Source of the DNA: Bacteroides sp.
GTDB taxonomy: Bacteria; Bacteroidota; Bacteroidia; Bacteroidales; Muribaculaceae
DNA: 55,549 bases
Direction of reading: 5' to 3'
NCBI GenBank assembly: GCA_014801945.1
Contig: JAAVDF010000010.1
Coordinates: 18,541 to 74,089, forward strand
Shown here: one piece after another, positions 33,697 through 42,663 of the stretch
Layout of the letters: the number at the start of each line of letters is the position of its first letter
How positions within the stretch are numbered: position 1 is the first letter of the stretch
Notes under the pieces: generated by a model
Databases searched by the model: none
Told to the model about the DNA's origin: nothing
The model's input: only the letters and a program-made list of their open reading frames with translations
Position numbers and translations under genes: made by a program

Positions 33697-34323
33697 TCAG
33701 ATTGAGTTCTTGGTACGGTAATCGATCAATTCGGCTATTGAGATCAGTTTAAGTCCCCAGCGGTCAGCCATTTCGCGCAGCTGAGGCAGACGGGCCATTG
33801 TACCGTCACTGTTCATTACCTCGATCAGTGCGGCGGCGGGGTTCAGTCCGGCAAGGCGGGCGAGGTCAATGGCCGCCTCTGTGTGGCCGTTGCGTCCCAG
33901 AACTCCGTCATCATGGGCATAGAGCGGATTGATGTGACCGGGACGTCCGAAAGTCTCCGGGACAGAGCAAGGATCGGCCAATGCCCGGATGGTGGCTGCG
34001 CGGTCATGTGCGCTCACGCCGGTGGTGCATCCTTCAAGTTTATCCACAGTGACCGTGAATGGAGTTCCGAGAAGCGATGTGTTGTCAGCGACCTGCGGAT
34101 CGAGACGCAGATCCTTACACCGCGAGCGGGTGATGGGAGCGCAGAGGACTCCGCGTGCATTCATGAGCATGAAATTGACCTGTTCAGGTGTGATCTTTTC
34201 GGCGGCGATGATGAGGTCACCCTCGTTTTCACGATCCTCGTCATCGACAACGATCACGAATTTACCGTCGCGGATATCAGCGATAGCTTCCTCTACGGTG
34301 TCAAGCTTAATAGATTCCGGCAT
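33697..34323 (-). CDS. ribB: 3,4-dihydroxy-2-butanone 4-phosphate synthase
   Basis: Protein of 208 residues that makes the four-carbon riboflavin precursor from ribulose 5-phosphate. Diagnostic sequence is [19 protein letters not shown] near the N-terminus, then [39 protein letters not shown] and [31 protein letters not shown]. There is no GTP cyclohydrolase II domain, so this is a stand-alone RibB and not the RibBA fusion. It follows panB by 32 bases in the same transcript. No FMN riboswitch-like structure was noticed upstream. Confidence 0.96.
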   Translation of the reverse strand: MPESIKLDTVEEAIADIRDGKFVIVVDDEDRENEGDLIIAAEKITPEQVNFMLMNARGVLCAPITRSRCKDLRLDPQVADNTSLLGTPFTVTVDKLEGCTTGVSAHDRAATIRALADPCSVPETFGRPGHINPLYAHDDGVLGRNGHTEAAIDLARLAGLNPAAALIEVMNSDGTMARLPQLREMADRWGLKLISIAELIDYRTKNSI

Positions 34324-34355
34324 AATATGGTTATGGTTGATGTTGTTGGAATGGA

Positions 34356-35177
34356 TTAATACTGCTCGTGTTCGTTGGGGAAATCGGAGCTCTTGACATC
34401 TTTTATATAGTTACCGACAGCGTCTTCGATGATTGTGCCGAGATCGGCATATCGGCGGAGGAAGCGCGGTGAAAATCCTTTGTTGATACCGAGCATGTCC
34501 TGCATCACGAGCACCTGTCCGTCGCAACCGTTGCCTGCGCCGATGCCGATGGTAGGGATCGAAAGACTTTCGGATACCTTTTTCGCAAGATCGGCAGGGA
34601 TCTTTTCGAGTACTACGGCAAAACATCCGGCTTTTTCAAGAAGCTTGGCATCCTCCATAAGCTTGGCAGCTTCGGCCTCATCGCGGGCACGCACATTGTA
34701 TGTGCCGAATTTGTTGATGCTCTGTGGAGTGAGACCAAGATGACCCATCACCGGGATTCCGGCGGAGATAATGCGTTCGATCGATTCGATGATCTCAGAA
34801 CCGCCCTCAATTTTTACGGCTTCGGCATTACTTTCCTTCATGATTCGGATAGCCGAAGCAAGGGCTTCCTTGGAATTACCCTGATATGTTCCGAAAGGCA
34901 TGTCGCAGACAACGAGGGCACGCTTCACACCGCGGGTGACACACTGGGCGTGGTATATCATCTGATCAAGCGTAATGGGGAGTGTCGTCGCATAGCCTGC
35001 CATGACGTTTGCAGCAGAATCGCCGACAAGGATAGCATCCATTCCGGCTTCGTCGATGAGTTTGGCCATAGAATAATCGTAGGCGGTGATCATGGCGATT
35101 TTCTCACCCTTTGCTTTCATTTCCATAAGGCGACGGGTGGTCACCTTACGGGGATCTTCAACAGTGTATGTTGACAT
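34356..35177 (-). CDS. panB: 3-methyl-2-oxobutanoate hydroxymethyltransferase
   Basis: Protein of 273 residues, the first committed enzyme of pantothenate synthesis; it transfers a hydroxymethyl group from methylene-tetrahydrofolate to 3-methyl-2-oxobutanoate to give ketopantoate. Motifs are [43 protein letters not shown] (metal-binding Asp), [19 protein letters not shown] and [17 protein letters not shown], followed by [19 protein letters not shown]. It is first in a two-gene unit with ribB and has a full-consensus promoter. Pairing with a riboflavin gene is just operon neighbourhood; there is no direct biochemical link. Confidence 0.96.
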   Translation of the reverse strand: MSTYTVEDPRKVTTRRLMEMKAKGEKIAMITAYDYSMAKLIDEAGMDAILVGDSAANVMAGYATTLPITLDQMIYHAQCVTRGVKRALVVCDMPFGTYQGNSKEALASAIRIMKESNAEAVKIEGGSEIIESIERIISAGIPVMGHLGLTPQSINKFGTYNVRARDEAEAAKLMEDAKLLEKAGCFAVVLEKIPADLAKKVSESLSIPTIGIGAGNGCDGQVLVMQDMLGINKGFSPRFLRRYADLGTIIEDAVGNYIKDVKSSDFPNEHEQY

Positions 35178-35250
35178 TATGGATTAAATTAAGTGTAACT
35201 TTAAACTTATGAATTATGAAAATCCGGCCTTAATTCTACATTTGGCCGGA

Positions 35251-35282
35251 CAAAGGTATTAAGTTTATTTCAATAATTCAAA
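35251..35282 (-). promoter_or_regulatory. Promoter of the panB-ribB unit
   Basis: On the minus strand: TTTG (35279-35282), 20 bases, TACCTTTG (35251-35258), a perfect match. The -33 box lies two bases from the hepT stop codon. The leader is about 65 bases. Confidence 0.85.
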
Positions 35283-35284
35283 AT

Positions 35285-35629
35285 TCATAGGCGGTCATGC
35301 AAGTCTTGGATTACCGGACGAAGTTTTGGAATATCATCGACAATGGTAGTCCAAAGTTGTTCGGGTCTTATGGTATAATATCCATGAACGAGTACGTGAC
35401 GCATACACTCTATGACATCCCATTCTATCTCCTGATGCTCGTTACGGAAATCCTTAGTCAACTTATAGACGGCCTCACCGATAATTTCAATGTGCTTTAC
35501 AAATCCGAAAAATATTATGGGATCTGTCATTATGGTGTGCTGCTCGTATTTATCCTTGCTCTCTAATATGATGTTGATGGAGTCAAGGATATGGGCTAAC
35601 CGTATTTTATCTGTAAGCTTGTCTCTCAT
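35285..35629 (-). CDS. hepT: HepT-like HEPN ribonuclease toxin (DUF86)
   Basis: Protein of 114 residues of the HEPN domain family. It shows the expected RNase motif RX4HXY as RHVLVHGY (in CMRHVLVHGYYTIRP) near residue 80, preceded by helical segments (HILDSINIILESKDKY and FVKHIEIIGEAVYKLT). HepT proteins cleave RNA and are held in check by the partner MNT nucleotidyltransferase. Its start overlaps the 3' end of the mntA gene by 23 bases, typical for MNT/HEPN modules. panB's promoter begins directly after its stop. Confidence 0.92.
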   Translation of the reverse strand: MRDKLTDKIRLAHILDSINIILESKDKYEQHTIMTDPIIFFGFVKHIEIIGEAVYKLTKDFRNEHQEIEWDVIECMRHVLVHGYYTIRPEQLWTTIVDDIPKLRPVIQDLHDRL

Positions 35630-35921
35630 ATATCAGGATACGGTCATGGTTCACCGAAGGGATGGCAAACGGTTTTAGACGTCCTTCTTCAACGATATCA
35701 ACTTTTCGACCAGTCAATTTTGATAAGGAGCATATCATTCTTGATATACCCATAAGCGATATGTTGCATTCCGGATCATAAGCAACCAATAGGTCTATGT
35801 CACTATCGGGCCGTTCGACTCCGCGCGAACATGAGCCAAATAGCCATGCTTTCGCAACAGGTTGTGTCGCAAAAAAGTCACGTATCGAAGGCAAAATCTG
35901 TGAGATAGAAGGATTGATCAT
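35607..35921 (-). CDS. mntA: MntA-like minimal nucleotidyltransferase antitoxin
   Basis: Protein of 104 residues with the minimal nucleotidyltransferase core. The active-site motif GSX10DXD is intact in WLFGSCSRGVERPDSDIDLL; a third acidic residue is expected later in VDIVEEGRL. In characterised pairs the MNT protein AMPylates and neutralises the HEPN toxin. The gene precedes hepT with a 23-base overlap and is transcribed from a promoter whose boxes both match the consensus, with a very short leader. Call is firm as an MNT/HEPN pair; in vivo toxicity is unproven. Confidence 0.92.
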   Translation of the reverse strand: MINPSISQILPSIRDFFATQPVAKAWLFGSCSRGVERPDSDIDLLVAYDPECNISLMGISRMICSLSKLTGRKVDIVEEGRLKPFAIPSVNHDRILIYERQAYR

Positions 35922-35943
35922 GTAAATATTGGATTATAGCACA

Positions 35944-35974
35944 CAAATATACGTCTTTATTCCCAATTTCCAAA
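35944..35974 (-). promoter_or_regulatory. Promoter of mntA-hepT
   Basis: On the minus strand: TTTG (35971-35974), 19 bases, TATATTTG (35944-35951). Transcription would begin about 15 bases before the mntA ATG at 35921. Confidence 0.8.
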
Positions 35975-35989
35975 ACTCTCCGTGAAAGG

Positions 35990-36021
35990 TTTGGTTACCA
36001 TCAGTTAATTTGCTATTTTTG
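35990..36021 (+). promoter_or_regulatory. Promoter of the HIT-family gene
   Basis: TTTG (35990-35993), 20 bases, TATTTTTG (36014-36021), a full match. It is divergent from the mntA promoter with only 15 bases between their -33 boxes. Confidence 0.85.
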
Positions 36022-36092
36022 CGGGGCATATACAGAAAAATGTATGCCCCGCAGAGATAAATAATCTATTAACCAAGAAAATACTTGTAAAA

Positions 36093-36527
36093 ATGAAAAG
36101 TGATCCCAAAGACTGCCTCTATTGCACCAACAATGAGACCCTCCACAATCTTATGATTGAAATTGCGAAGCTTGATGTTTCGCGCGTATTCCTTTTTAAG
36201 GAGCAGACCTATCATGGCCGCTGTCTCGTGGCTTACGACGGTCATGTCAACGATCTCTTCGAACTTTCGGATGAAGAGCGCAACGCTTTCATGAAGGATG
36301 TCACCCGTGTCACCCGTGCTATGGATAAGGTGTTCCACCCCGAAAAGATCAATTATGGAGCATATAGCGACAAACTTTCGCACCTCCATTTCCATCTTGC
36401 CCCCAAGTATGTGGATGGTCCTGACTACGGCGGCACTTTCCGCATGAATCCCGGTGAGGTATATCTCTCAGACGAGGAATATGCAGATATGGTTGCCAAG
36501 ATGCAGGAGGCACTGAAGGAAAATTAA
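36093..36527 (+). CDS. HIT family protein
   Basis: Protein of 144 residues with a histidine-triad nucleotide-binding domain. The triad is intact in KLSHLHFHLAPKYV (H-L-H-F-H-L). N-terminal residues PKDCLYCTNNE resemble the zinc-associated start seen in some HIT hydrolases. It likely hydrolyses a nucleotide phosphoramidate or a dinucleotide; which one is not clear. It has its own promoter and is followed by the leader of the Na/Pi cotransporter gene. Confidence 0.93.
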   Translation: MKSDPKDCLYCTNNETLHNLMIEIAKLDVSRVFLFKEQTYHGRCLVAYDGHVNDLFELSDEERNAFMKDVTRVTRAMDKVFHPEKINYGAYSDKLSHLHFHLAPKYVDGPDYGGTFRMNPGEVYLSDEEYADMVAKMQEALKEN

Positions 36528-36592
36528 AAAAACATAAGCATCGCGGGCGAAAACCCCTGCCATGCATGTCCGCGAAAAAATCACGGAGAAAT

Positions 36593-36626
36593 TTTAAACA
36601 GATTTTAAAATTTCTCTGTATATTTG
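36593..36626 (+). promoter_or_regulatory. Putative promoter of the Na/Pi cotransporter gene
   Basis: TATATTTG (36619-36626) is a full -7 match with a partial -33, TTTA at 36593-36596. The predicted start (about 36630) coincides with the left arm of a hairpin. Confidence 0.55.
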
Positions 36627-36629
36627 CAT

Positions 36630-36677
36630 CGGAGAAATCGGGTTTTCTCATCTTCACCCGGTTCTCTCCGATTTTTT
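36630..36677 (+). terminator. Terminator-like hairpin in the Na/Pi transporter leader
   Basis: CGGAGAAATCGGGT (36630-36643) pairs with ACCCGGTTCTCTCCG (36656-36670), 14 pairs with one bulged C and one G-T wobble, 12-base loop, then ATTTTTT. It lies between the putative promoter and the ATG at 36696, so it may be an attenuator, or a plain terminator of the HIT gene. Confidence 0.7.
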
Positions 36678-36695
36678 ACGTTTATATCCTTCAAG

Positions 36696-38516
36696 ATGAC
36701 TTACAGCTTCCTTGACCTACTCTGCCTGTTGGGCTCAGTAGCCATGTTCCTCTACGGAATGAAAGTAATGAGTGAGGGCCTTCAGAAGGCTGCCGGCGAC
36801 CGTCTGCGCAATATTCTCTCGGCCATGACTCGTAACCGATTCACCGGTATGCTCACCGGTATAGTCATCACAGCTCTGATTCAGAGTTCATCGGCATCAA
36901 CCGTGATGGTGGTCAGCTTTGTGAATGCGGGTCTCATGACTCTGGCGCAGTCCATGGCTGTCATTTTCGGTGCGAACGTCGGCACGACCTTTACGGCGTG
37001 GATCATCGCATTGTTCGGTTTCAAGGTCGATACTTCCGCTTTCATTCTTCCGCTTATCGCCTGTGCCGTCCCGCTTCTCTTTGCAAGCGCAAGCCGCAAA
37101 AAATCCATTGGCGAATTCCTCATAGGTTTCGCCCTCATGTTCATGGGACTGGATCTTATCAGTGATTATGTCCCTGATTTGCAGAGCAATCCTGAGATGT
37201 TTGCCTTCCTCGAACGATATGCGTCGATGGGATTTGCATCTGTGCTTCTCTTCGTGTTGGTCGGTGTGATCCTGACGGCTATAATCCAGTCATCGGCTGC
37301 GACATTCGCCATAGTCCTTATCATGTGTACCAAGGGCTGGATCTCGTTTGACCTTGCCTGTGCCGTGGTGTTGGGCAGCAATATCGGTACCACCGTCACA
37401 CCGCTTCTTGCCTCTATGAGCGGTAATGTGGCCGCAAAGCGAACGGCAATGGGTCACCTGCTGTTCAATTTATTCGGCCTTGTTTGGACACTTGCAGTCT
37501 TCTATCCCTTTGTGAGATTGAATGTCAACATAACCGAATGGCTCGGACAAGGCAATCCGAACAGTATCTACAGTTATGTCAATGATCTTGAGGTGAACGA
37601 TCCGCAGCTCTACAACAGTATTTTTGACAATAGTCTTCCCGCCGGTCATCCTGTATTGCTCAAGATAGCGCAGATGCAGTTCAGTGTGTCGTTCGGTCTG
37701 TCGATGTTCCATTCGGTGTTCAATCTCATCAACGGTGCCATCATGATCTGGCTGACAGGGGTCTATGTCAAGATAGTCGAGAAGCTTGTGCCTGCCAAGC
37801 ACACCGGTGACGAGGAATTCCAGCTCAAGTTTATCTCCGGCGGTCTCATGAGCGCATCCGAGCTCAATATAGCTCAGGCTGAGAAGGAGATTGTGGTATA
37901 TGCCGAACGCGTGCAGCGGATGGTGGCTATGGCTCAGAACATAGTCCACACAAAGATCGGTGATGAATTTACCAAGCAATTCTCACGTCTTGAGAAATAT
38001 GAGGAGATTTCTGACCGCATGGAGATCGAGATCGCCAATTATCTCAACCGCTGTTCGGAGGGCCGCCTGTCCAACGAGGGTAAGCACCGCATCGCCGCTA
38101 TGCTCCGCATAGTCAGCGAGATCGAGAGTATTGCCGACTGCTGCTACGGAGTGGCTAAGATCCTCATCCGCAAGCAGGAGAGCCACGTCGATTTCAATGA
38201 GGAGATTTCAGAGAATATCGATTCGATGTTTATCGCTGTCGAGGCTGCCATGACAAACATGCTTCTGCTTCTCCGTCATTTCGAGACCGCTGATCAGGCC
38301 GACATCATCACCTCCTACAATCAGGAGCGCGAGATCAACAACAAGCGCAATCAGCTCCGTATGGCTAACGTCGAGAATATCAACGAGCATCATTACGAAT
38401 ATCAGGCCGGTATATATTACATGGACATCATCGGTTCGCTTGAAAAGGTCGGTGACTATATAATCAATGTGGTCGATGAGGTGAAGGATCAGTACCGCCA
38501 GAAGTCGGTGGGATGA
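36696..38516 (+). CDS. Na/Pi cotransporter family protein with PhoU-like C-terminus
   Basis: Protein of 606 residues from ATG 36696 (MTYSFLDLLCLLGSVAMFLYGMKVM); the ORF-track start lies in the leader hairpin region. The membrane half has two inverted Na/Pi repeats, each with the QSSSAST-type motif: TALIQSSSASTVMVVSFVNAG and AIIQSSAATFAIVLIMCTKG. About eight membrane segments span residues 1-340. The cytoplasmic C-terminal half (about 360-600) has long helices with PhoU-like pattern (KEIVVYAERVQRMVAMAQNI; YYMDIIGSLEKVGDYIINV). It should import phosphate with sodium, or export it. Regulation may involve the leader hairpin. Confidence 0.93.
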   Translation: MTYSFLDLLCLLGSVAMFLYGMKVMSEGLQKAAGDRLRNILSAMTRNRFTGMLTGIVITALIQSSSASTVMVVSFVNAGLMTLAQSMAVIFGANVGTTFTAWIIALFGFKVDTSAFILPLIACAVPLLFASASRKKSIGEFLIGFALMFMGLDLISDYVPDLQSNPEMFAFLERYASMGFASVLLFVLVGVILTAIIQSSAATFAIVLIMCTKGWISFDLACAVVLGSNIGTTVTPLLASMSGNVAAKRTAMGHLLFNLFGLVWTLAVFYPFVRLNVNITEWLGQGNPNSIYSYVNDLEVNDPQLYNSIFDNSLPAGHPVLLKIAQMQFSVSFGLSMFHSVFNLINGAIMIWLTGVYVKIVEKLVPAKHTGDEEFQLKFISGGLMSASELNIAQAEKEIVVYAERVQRMVAMAQNIVHTKIGDEFTKQFSRLEKYEEISDRMEIEIANYLNRCSEGRLSNEGKHRIAAMLRIVSEIESIADCCYGVAKILIRKQESHVDFNEEISENIDSMFIAVEAAMTNMLLLLRHFETADQADIITSYNQEREINNKRNQLRMANVENINEHHYEYQAGIYYMDIIGSLEKVGDYIINVVDEVKDQYRQKSVG

Positions 38517-38578
38517 ACCTGAACAATCTATGTGGGCGGTCTTGACCGCATAATGTTGTGATATACTAACTATGTACA

Positions 38579-39982
38579 ATGGCTATGGCATCGCTTAAAA
38601 ACTATTTTGTACAGTATTTCTCGATGACCGATGATCTGCTTCCGCAAGCGGATGCGGAGAAAGCGATACGCGACGGCGTTTCTTTCAGGGGGACCAATCT
38701 TCTGATCCTTGTCCTTGCCATCTTCATCGCGTCCCTTGGCCTTAACACCAATTCAACAGCGGTGATCATCGGAGCGATGCTCATCTCTCCCCTCATGGGA
38801 CCCATCATCGGATTGGGACTTGCCATAGGTGTGCAGGATTTTCAGCTTCTCAAACGCTGTCTGCGCAATCTGTTGATGGCTGCCGGATTCAGTATGCTCA
38901 CATCGACCATTTACTTTCTCATATCCCCCGTGAGCGAAGGCCACAGTGAGCTCCTTGCCCGTACCTCCCCTACTATCTATGATGTGCTTATAGGATTTTT
39001 CGGCGGTGGTGCAGGTATTGTGGCCATAGGATCGAAGTCAAAAGGAAATGTGATCCCCGGAGTTGCGATAGCCACTGCCCTGATGCCACCGCTCTGTACG
39101 GCCGGCTACGGACTTGCAACTCTTCAGATGAATTATCTGTTTGGGGCGACATATCTTTTCCTAATCAATTCGATCTACATTGCCCTCGCCACTTTTATCG
39201 GGGTGAAGCTGATGCATTACAAGCCAAATGTTGCCGTGTCGGAGAATACGGATCGGGCGCGCAGGGTTCGCCGGGTTGTCTATACGGTGTCCATCCTCAC
39301 GCTTCTCCCGTCGCTCTATCTAACCTATAATATGTTGAACCAGTCACGTTTTGAGGCAAATGCTGACAGATTCATCGCACAGCAGTTCAATTTTCCCGCC
39401 ACTCAGGTGCTCAGCCGCAGTGCCACGATAGATCATGGTGAAAAAGTGATCACCGTCACGCTTATCGGAAAAGTCCTCCCCGCTGATTCCCTCCAGCTCG
39501 CCATGAGTTCCCAGCTGGCGCATTATGGTCTGGAAGGCGCGCATCTCCACATCATTCAAGGTGATTCGCCCGACCTTTCAGAACTCAAGAACGGGCTTCC
39601 GAACATGAGTGACATTTATGAGTTTGCCCGCACATCAATATCGGCACAGCAGGTGACCATTGATTCGCTCAAGAGCATAATTGCCCTCAATCAGTTCGGT
39701 GATACGATTGCCGGACGTATAGCCCCTGAGATCAAGGTCGTGTTTCCTCAGGTGGAAGAACTGGCTGTCAGCCGTGCGGTTTTCGGCAATATCAACAATC
39801 AGTCGCTCGATACGGTCAACGTGGTGCTCATCAAGTATGCTTCCGCTATGCCGGCCGCCAAGGAGCAGGAACTGCTCCGTTACCTTGAGGCCCGTATAGA
39901 ACGCAAACCGCTGCAGATCATAAATATAGGAAACCAAATAACATTTACAAAACAAAAAAGTCACAATAGAACAGAAAAATGA
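38579..39982 (+). CDS. DUF389 membrane protein
   Basis: Protein of 467 residues of the DUF389 (TIGR00341) family. A short cytoplasmic start precedes about six membrane segments: LLILVLAIFIASLGLNTNSTAVIIGAMLISPLMGPI, then VLIGFFGGGAGIVAIGSKSK and GVAIATALMPPLCTAGYGLA, the most conserved family block. The C-terminal part (about residues 250-465) is soluble and contains no recognised domain. Function is unknown. Its stop overlaps the start of the glycosyltransferase gene by four bases (ATGA), implying coupled translation. ATG at 38585 is an equally possible start. Confidence 0.9.
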   Translation: MAMASLKNYFVQYFSMTDDLLPQADAEKAIRDGVSFRGTNLLILVLAIFIASLGLNTNSTAVIIGAMLISPLMGPIIGLGLAIGVQDFQLLKRCLRNLLMAAGFSMLTSTIYFLISPVSEGHSELLARTSPTIYDVLIGFFGGGAGIVAIGSKSKGNVIPGVAIATALMPPLCTAGYGLATLQMNYLFGATYLFLINSIYIALATFIGVKLMHYKPNVAVSENTDRARRVRRVVYTVSILTLLPSLYLTYNMLNQSRFEANADRFIAQQFNFPATQVLSRSATIDHGEKVITVTLIGKVLPADSLQLAMSSQLAHYGLEGAHLHIIQGDSPDLSELKNGLPNMSDIYEFARTSISAQQVTIDSLKSIIALNQFGDTIAGRIAPEIKVVFPQVEELAVSRAVFGNINNQSLDTVNVVLIKYASAMPAAKEQELLRYLEARIERKPLQIINIGNQITFTKQKSHNRTEK

Positions 39983-41331
39983 GTCCAACCGCTCACGAAA
40001 CCACTTCGCCTGTCACAGCTCAGGAACTGCCGGCACTCCCCGATAACCTTAAAGGGAAGAAAGTAGTGCTCGTCAATCACTCCGACACTCTCGGAGGGGC
40101 GGCCGTCGTGACTTTCCGTCTGCTTCAGGCTCTGATACAGGCGGGCGTTGATGCCCGTATGGTAGTATATGCCAAAACTTCGCGCGAGGATCATGTGGAT
40201 GATGTCGGCACGCGTTTCCTGCGCGGAGTGTCGTTCATAGCCGAACGCCTGATGATCCTTCCGGCCGTAGGGTTCAACTATTCTAAGGTGTTCAAGGTAT
40301 CGACTGGATCATTCGCGTTAAATATCCATCATCATCCTTGGGTGAAGGAAGCCGATATCGTGTGCCTTAACTGGATCAATCAGGGGCTCTTGGGCATGAG
40401 AGGTATCCGCAAGCTTCACAAGCTGGGTAAGAAAATCGTCTGGACACAGCACGATATGTGGGCTATGACCGGTATATGTCATCATGCATACGAGTGTGAG
40501 AATTATCTCAAGGAGTGCGGTAACTGTCCCTTCCTAAGCAACGGGTACTCCAATGACCTCTCCCACAGAATATGGAAGAAAAAAAGGAAACTCTACACGG
40601 AAGTACCCATAAAATTTGTCACCGTCAGCAGTTGGCTTGAGAAGCTGGCCCGCAAATCCTCGCTTCTTCATGATCAGGACGTGCGAACTATCTACAATGC
40701 CTTTCCTGTGGATCAGTTCTATGTGACGCCACCTCATACTCTTCCAAAGTACGAGACTCCCGGTAAGAAGAATCTGATTCTTTTCGGAGCGGCCCGTCTG
40801 GATGATCCAATCAAGGGACTCGACTATACGATAGATGCACTCAATCATATTTTCGATAACAATCCGGAGGTAGCCCTCAATACATGCGTATTCTTTTTCG
40901 GGTCGATAAAGAATCCGAAGGCACTGGACCGTCTGCGTTTCTCTCACCGCAACCTCGGACTCATCACTGACTTTAAGACCCTGCGCTATCTCTATTCGAT
41001 AAGTAAAGTAGTGATCTCGACCTCACTTTACGAGATCCTTCAGGGTACGCTGATCGAAGGTCAGGCCGGGGGAGCTTTACCGGTCACGTTCGGTATCGAC
41101 GGGCGTGCGGACGTGGTGGAGCATCTCAAGACCGGTTACATAGCCAGATATAAAGATCCGAAAGATATCGCTGCAGGTATCATGTGGGCATTGAAGTCGG
41201 ACATAACGCGTGAATCCCTCCATGAAGCTGTCAGGGATAAGTTTGCATCTACGGCGATTGCTGAACAGTACATCGAGCTCTTCTCGGAGATGATGGACGG
41301 TGATGACAAGAATAAAACGAACGAAAAATGA
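39979..41331 (+). CDS. GT4-like glycosyltransferase
   Basis: Protein of 450 residues of the GT-B fold. The N-terminal domain has the glycine-rich start (LVNHSDTLGGAAVVTFRLLQAL) typical of WcaL/WbcM-like family 4 enzymes; the C-terminal domain has LILFGAARLDDPIKGLDYTI and EILQGTLIEGQAGGALPVTF, containing the sugar-nucleotide contact region. A cysteine-rich insertion (CHHAYECENYLKECGNCPF) is common in this group. It probably adds a sugar to a polysaccharide or lipid intermediate. ATGA overlaps with both neighbours show a tight operon. Confidence 0.92.
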   Translation: MSPTAHETTSPVTAQELPALPDNLKGKKVVLVNHSDTLGGAAVVTFRLLQALIQAGVDARMVVYAKTSREDHVDDVGTRFLRGVSFIAERLMILPAVGFNYSKVFKVSTGSFALNIHHHPWVKEADIVCLNWINQGLLGMRGIRKLHKLGKKIVWTQHDMWAMTGICHHAYECENYLKECGNCPFLSNGYSNDLSHRIWKKKRKLYTEVPIKFVTVSSWLEKLARKSSLLHDQDVRTIYNAFPVDQFYVTPPHTLPKYETPGKKNLILFGAARLDDPIKGLDYTIDALNHIFDNNPEVALNTCVFFFGSIKNPKALDRLRFSHRNLGLITDFKTLRYLYSISKVVISTSLYEILQGTLIEGQAGGALPVTFGIDGRADVVEHLKTGYIARYKDPKDIAAGIMWALKSDITRESLHEAVRDKFASTAIAEQYIELFSEMMDGDDKNKTNEK

Positions 41332-42332
41332 AAGTTTTAATAGTCGGTGCAGGCGGTTTCATCGGCGGTTTTATTGCCCGCGAGGCTCTGTCGCGCGGAT
41401 ATGAGACATGGTGTGCGGTACGCGAGACCACATCGCGCCGCTATCTGACCGATCCTGCACTCAATTTCATAACTCTCGATTACGAGGACTCCGAAAAGCT
41501 GCGTGAAGGTCTCCAAGGCCATCACTGGGATTATATCGTCTATAATCTCGGCGCGACGAAATGTGTGAATTTCAGTGATTTCAATCATATCAATTTCACC
41601 TATCTCCGCAATTTCTGCGAGGCTCTCATAGCCAACGATCAGATTCCTGAACGCTTCCTGTACATTTCATCGCTTTCCGCCATAGGGCCGGGCGATGAAA
41701 AGACCTACGCGCCTCTCAACGGCTCAATGATACCCAACCCCAATACCCGCTACGGTGTGTCGAAAATCAAGGCCGAGACCCTTCTTCAGACTCTGCCGGC
41801 ATCCTTCCCTTGGATCATCCTTCGTCCTACCGGTGTCTATGGCCCTCATGAACAGGATTATCTGATGATGATCAAGAGTATCGACGCTCATTTTGACTTC
41901 GGAGTGGGTTTCCGCCGCCAGATGCTGACGTTCATATACGTCGAGGATCTTGCCTGTGCGATATTCGACGCCCTTGAGAAAGCACCTGTCCATAAGAAGT
42001 ACATTATCTCCGAACCGCGGGCTTATTCTCAGGCTGAATTCCGCAAGATAGTGGCGAAGGAGCTGGGGCGTAAACTCGTGATACCCGTGCGCCTTCCGCT
42101 TTGGGCACTGAAGATAGCCTGTCAGGTGTCCGAAAAGTATGGTGCGGCCAAACTTCAGGCCGTAACGCTGAACACGGACAAATACAAGATCATGGCACAG
42201 CGCAACTGGAACTGCGACATAAGCGATGCACAGCGTGACTTCGGTTTCAGTCCGCGCATAGATCTCGCGGAAGGAATAAGACGTACGGTCAGAGCCTACC
42301 GCAACACTCAGAACGACCGGAAGAATAAATAA
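41328..42332 (+). CDS. NAD(P)-dependent epimerase/dehydratase
   Basis: Protein of 334 residues of the extended short-chain dehydrogenase family. The Rossmann motif reads VGAGGFIGGFIAREA; the catalytic pair is Tyr and Lys in RYGVSKIKAE; the segment LRPTGVYGPHEQDY follows as in sugar-nucleotide epimerases. It could make the sugar-nucleotide for the upstream glycosyltransferase, with which it overlaps by four bases, but reductase or lipid-linked substrates are also possible. Confidence 0.92.
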   Translation: MKVLIVGAGGFIGGFIAREALSRGYETWCAVRETTSRRYLTDPALNFITLDYEDSEKLREGLQGHHWDYIVYNLGATKCVNFSDFNHINFTYLRNFCEALIANDQIPERFLYISSLSAIGPGDEKTYAPLNGSMIPNPNTRYGVSKIKAETLLQTLPASFPWIILRPTGVYGPHEQDYLMMIKSIDAHFDFGVGFRRQMLTFIYVEDLACAIFDALEKAPVHKKYIISEPRAYSQAEFRKIVAKELGRKLVIPVRLPLWALKIACQVSEKYGAAKLQAVTLNTDKYKIMAQRNWNCDISDAQRDFGFSPRIDLAEGIRRTVRAYRNTQNDRKNK

Positions 42333-42345
42333 TAAGTAGAGAACC

Positions 42346-42624
42346 ATGCCACAGAAAACACCGATCTGGATGACGCTGATCATCATAGTCTTTCTTCTCC
42401 CGGTATTCTCCTGTCCTTTCCTTATAGGGAATCTTCCGGCCGGCGATGAGGTTGCCAAGACTTTCGTGTGGATCTATCCTTTCTACATGGTCCTCTCGGC
42501 ATGGCTGGCATGGAGCGCGTATCCGCGCCGTCCATACGTCAGCTGGATATTGCTTATACTGATGGCTCTGTCAACTATGGCTGTCTGGACGATAGTCCTG
42601 CATCCGATGGACGTTGTCTATTGA
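42346..42624 (+). CDS. Small membrane protein, three predicted segments
   Basis: Protein of 92 residues, not recognised. Three hydrophobic stretches are visible (WMTLIIIVFLLPVFSCPFLIG, FVWIYPFYMVLSAWLAWSAY and VSWILLILMALSTMAVWTIVL), with a basic pair (YPRRPY) between the second and third. It sits 13 bases after the epimerase gene and 39 bases before aroQ, so it is part of the run. It might be a small accessory of the preceding glycan genes; this is speculative. Confidence 0.78.
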   Translation: MPQKTPIWMTLIIIVFLLPVFSCPFLIGNLPAGDEVAKTFVWIYPFYMVLSAWLAWSAYPRRPYVSWILLILMALSTMAVWTIVLHPMDVVY

Positions 42625-42663
42625 ACATATTGCTTAACATCAAGAATAAAATTATTAGAAACT

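Noticed and set aside
34324-35284. FMN riboswitch or other vitamin riboswitch in front of panB-ribB
   Set aside because: The panB leader is about 65 bases and holds no visible conserved riboswitch core.
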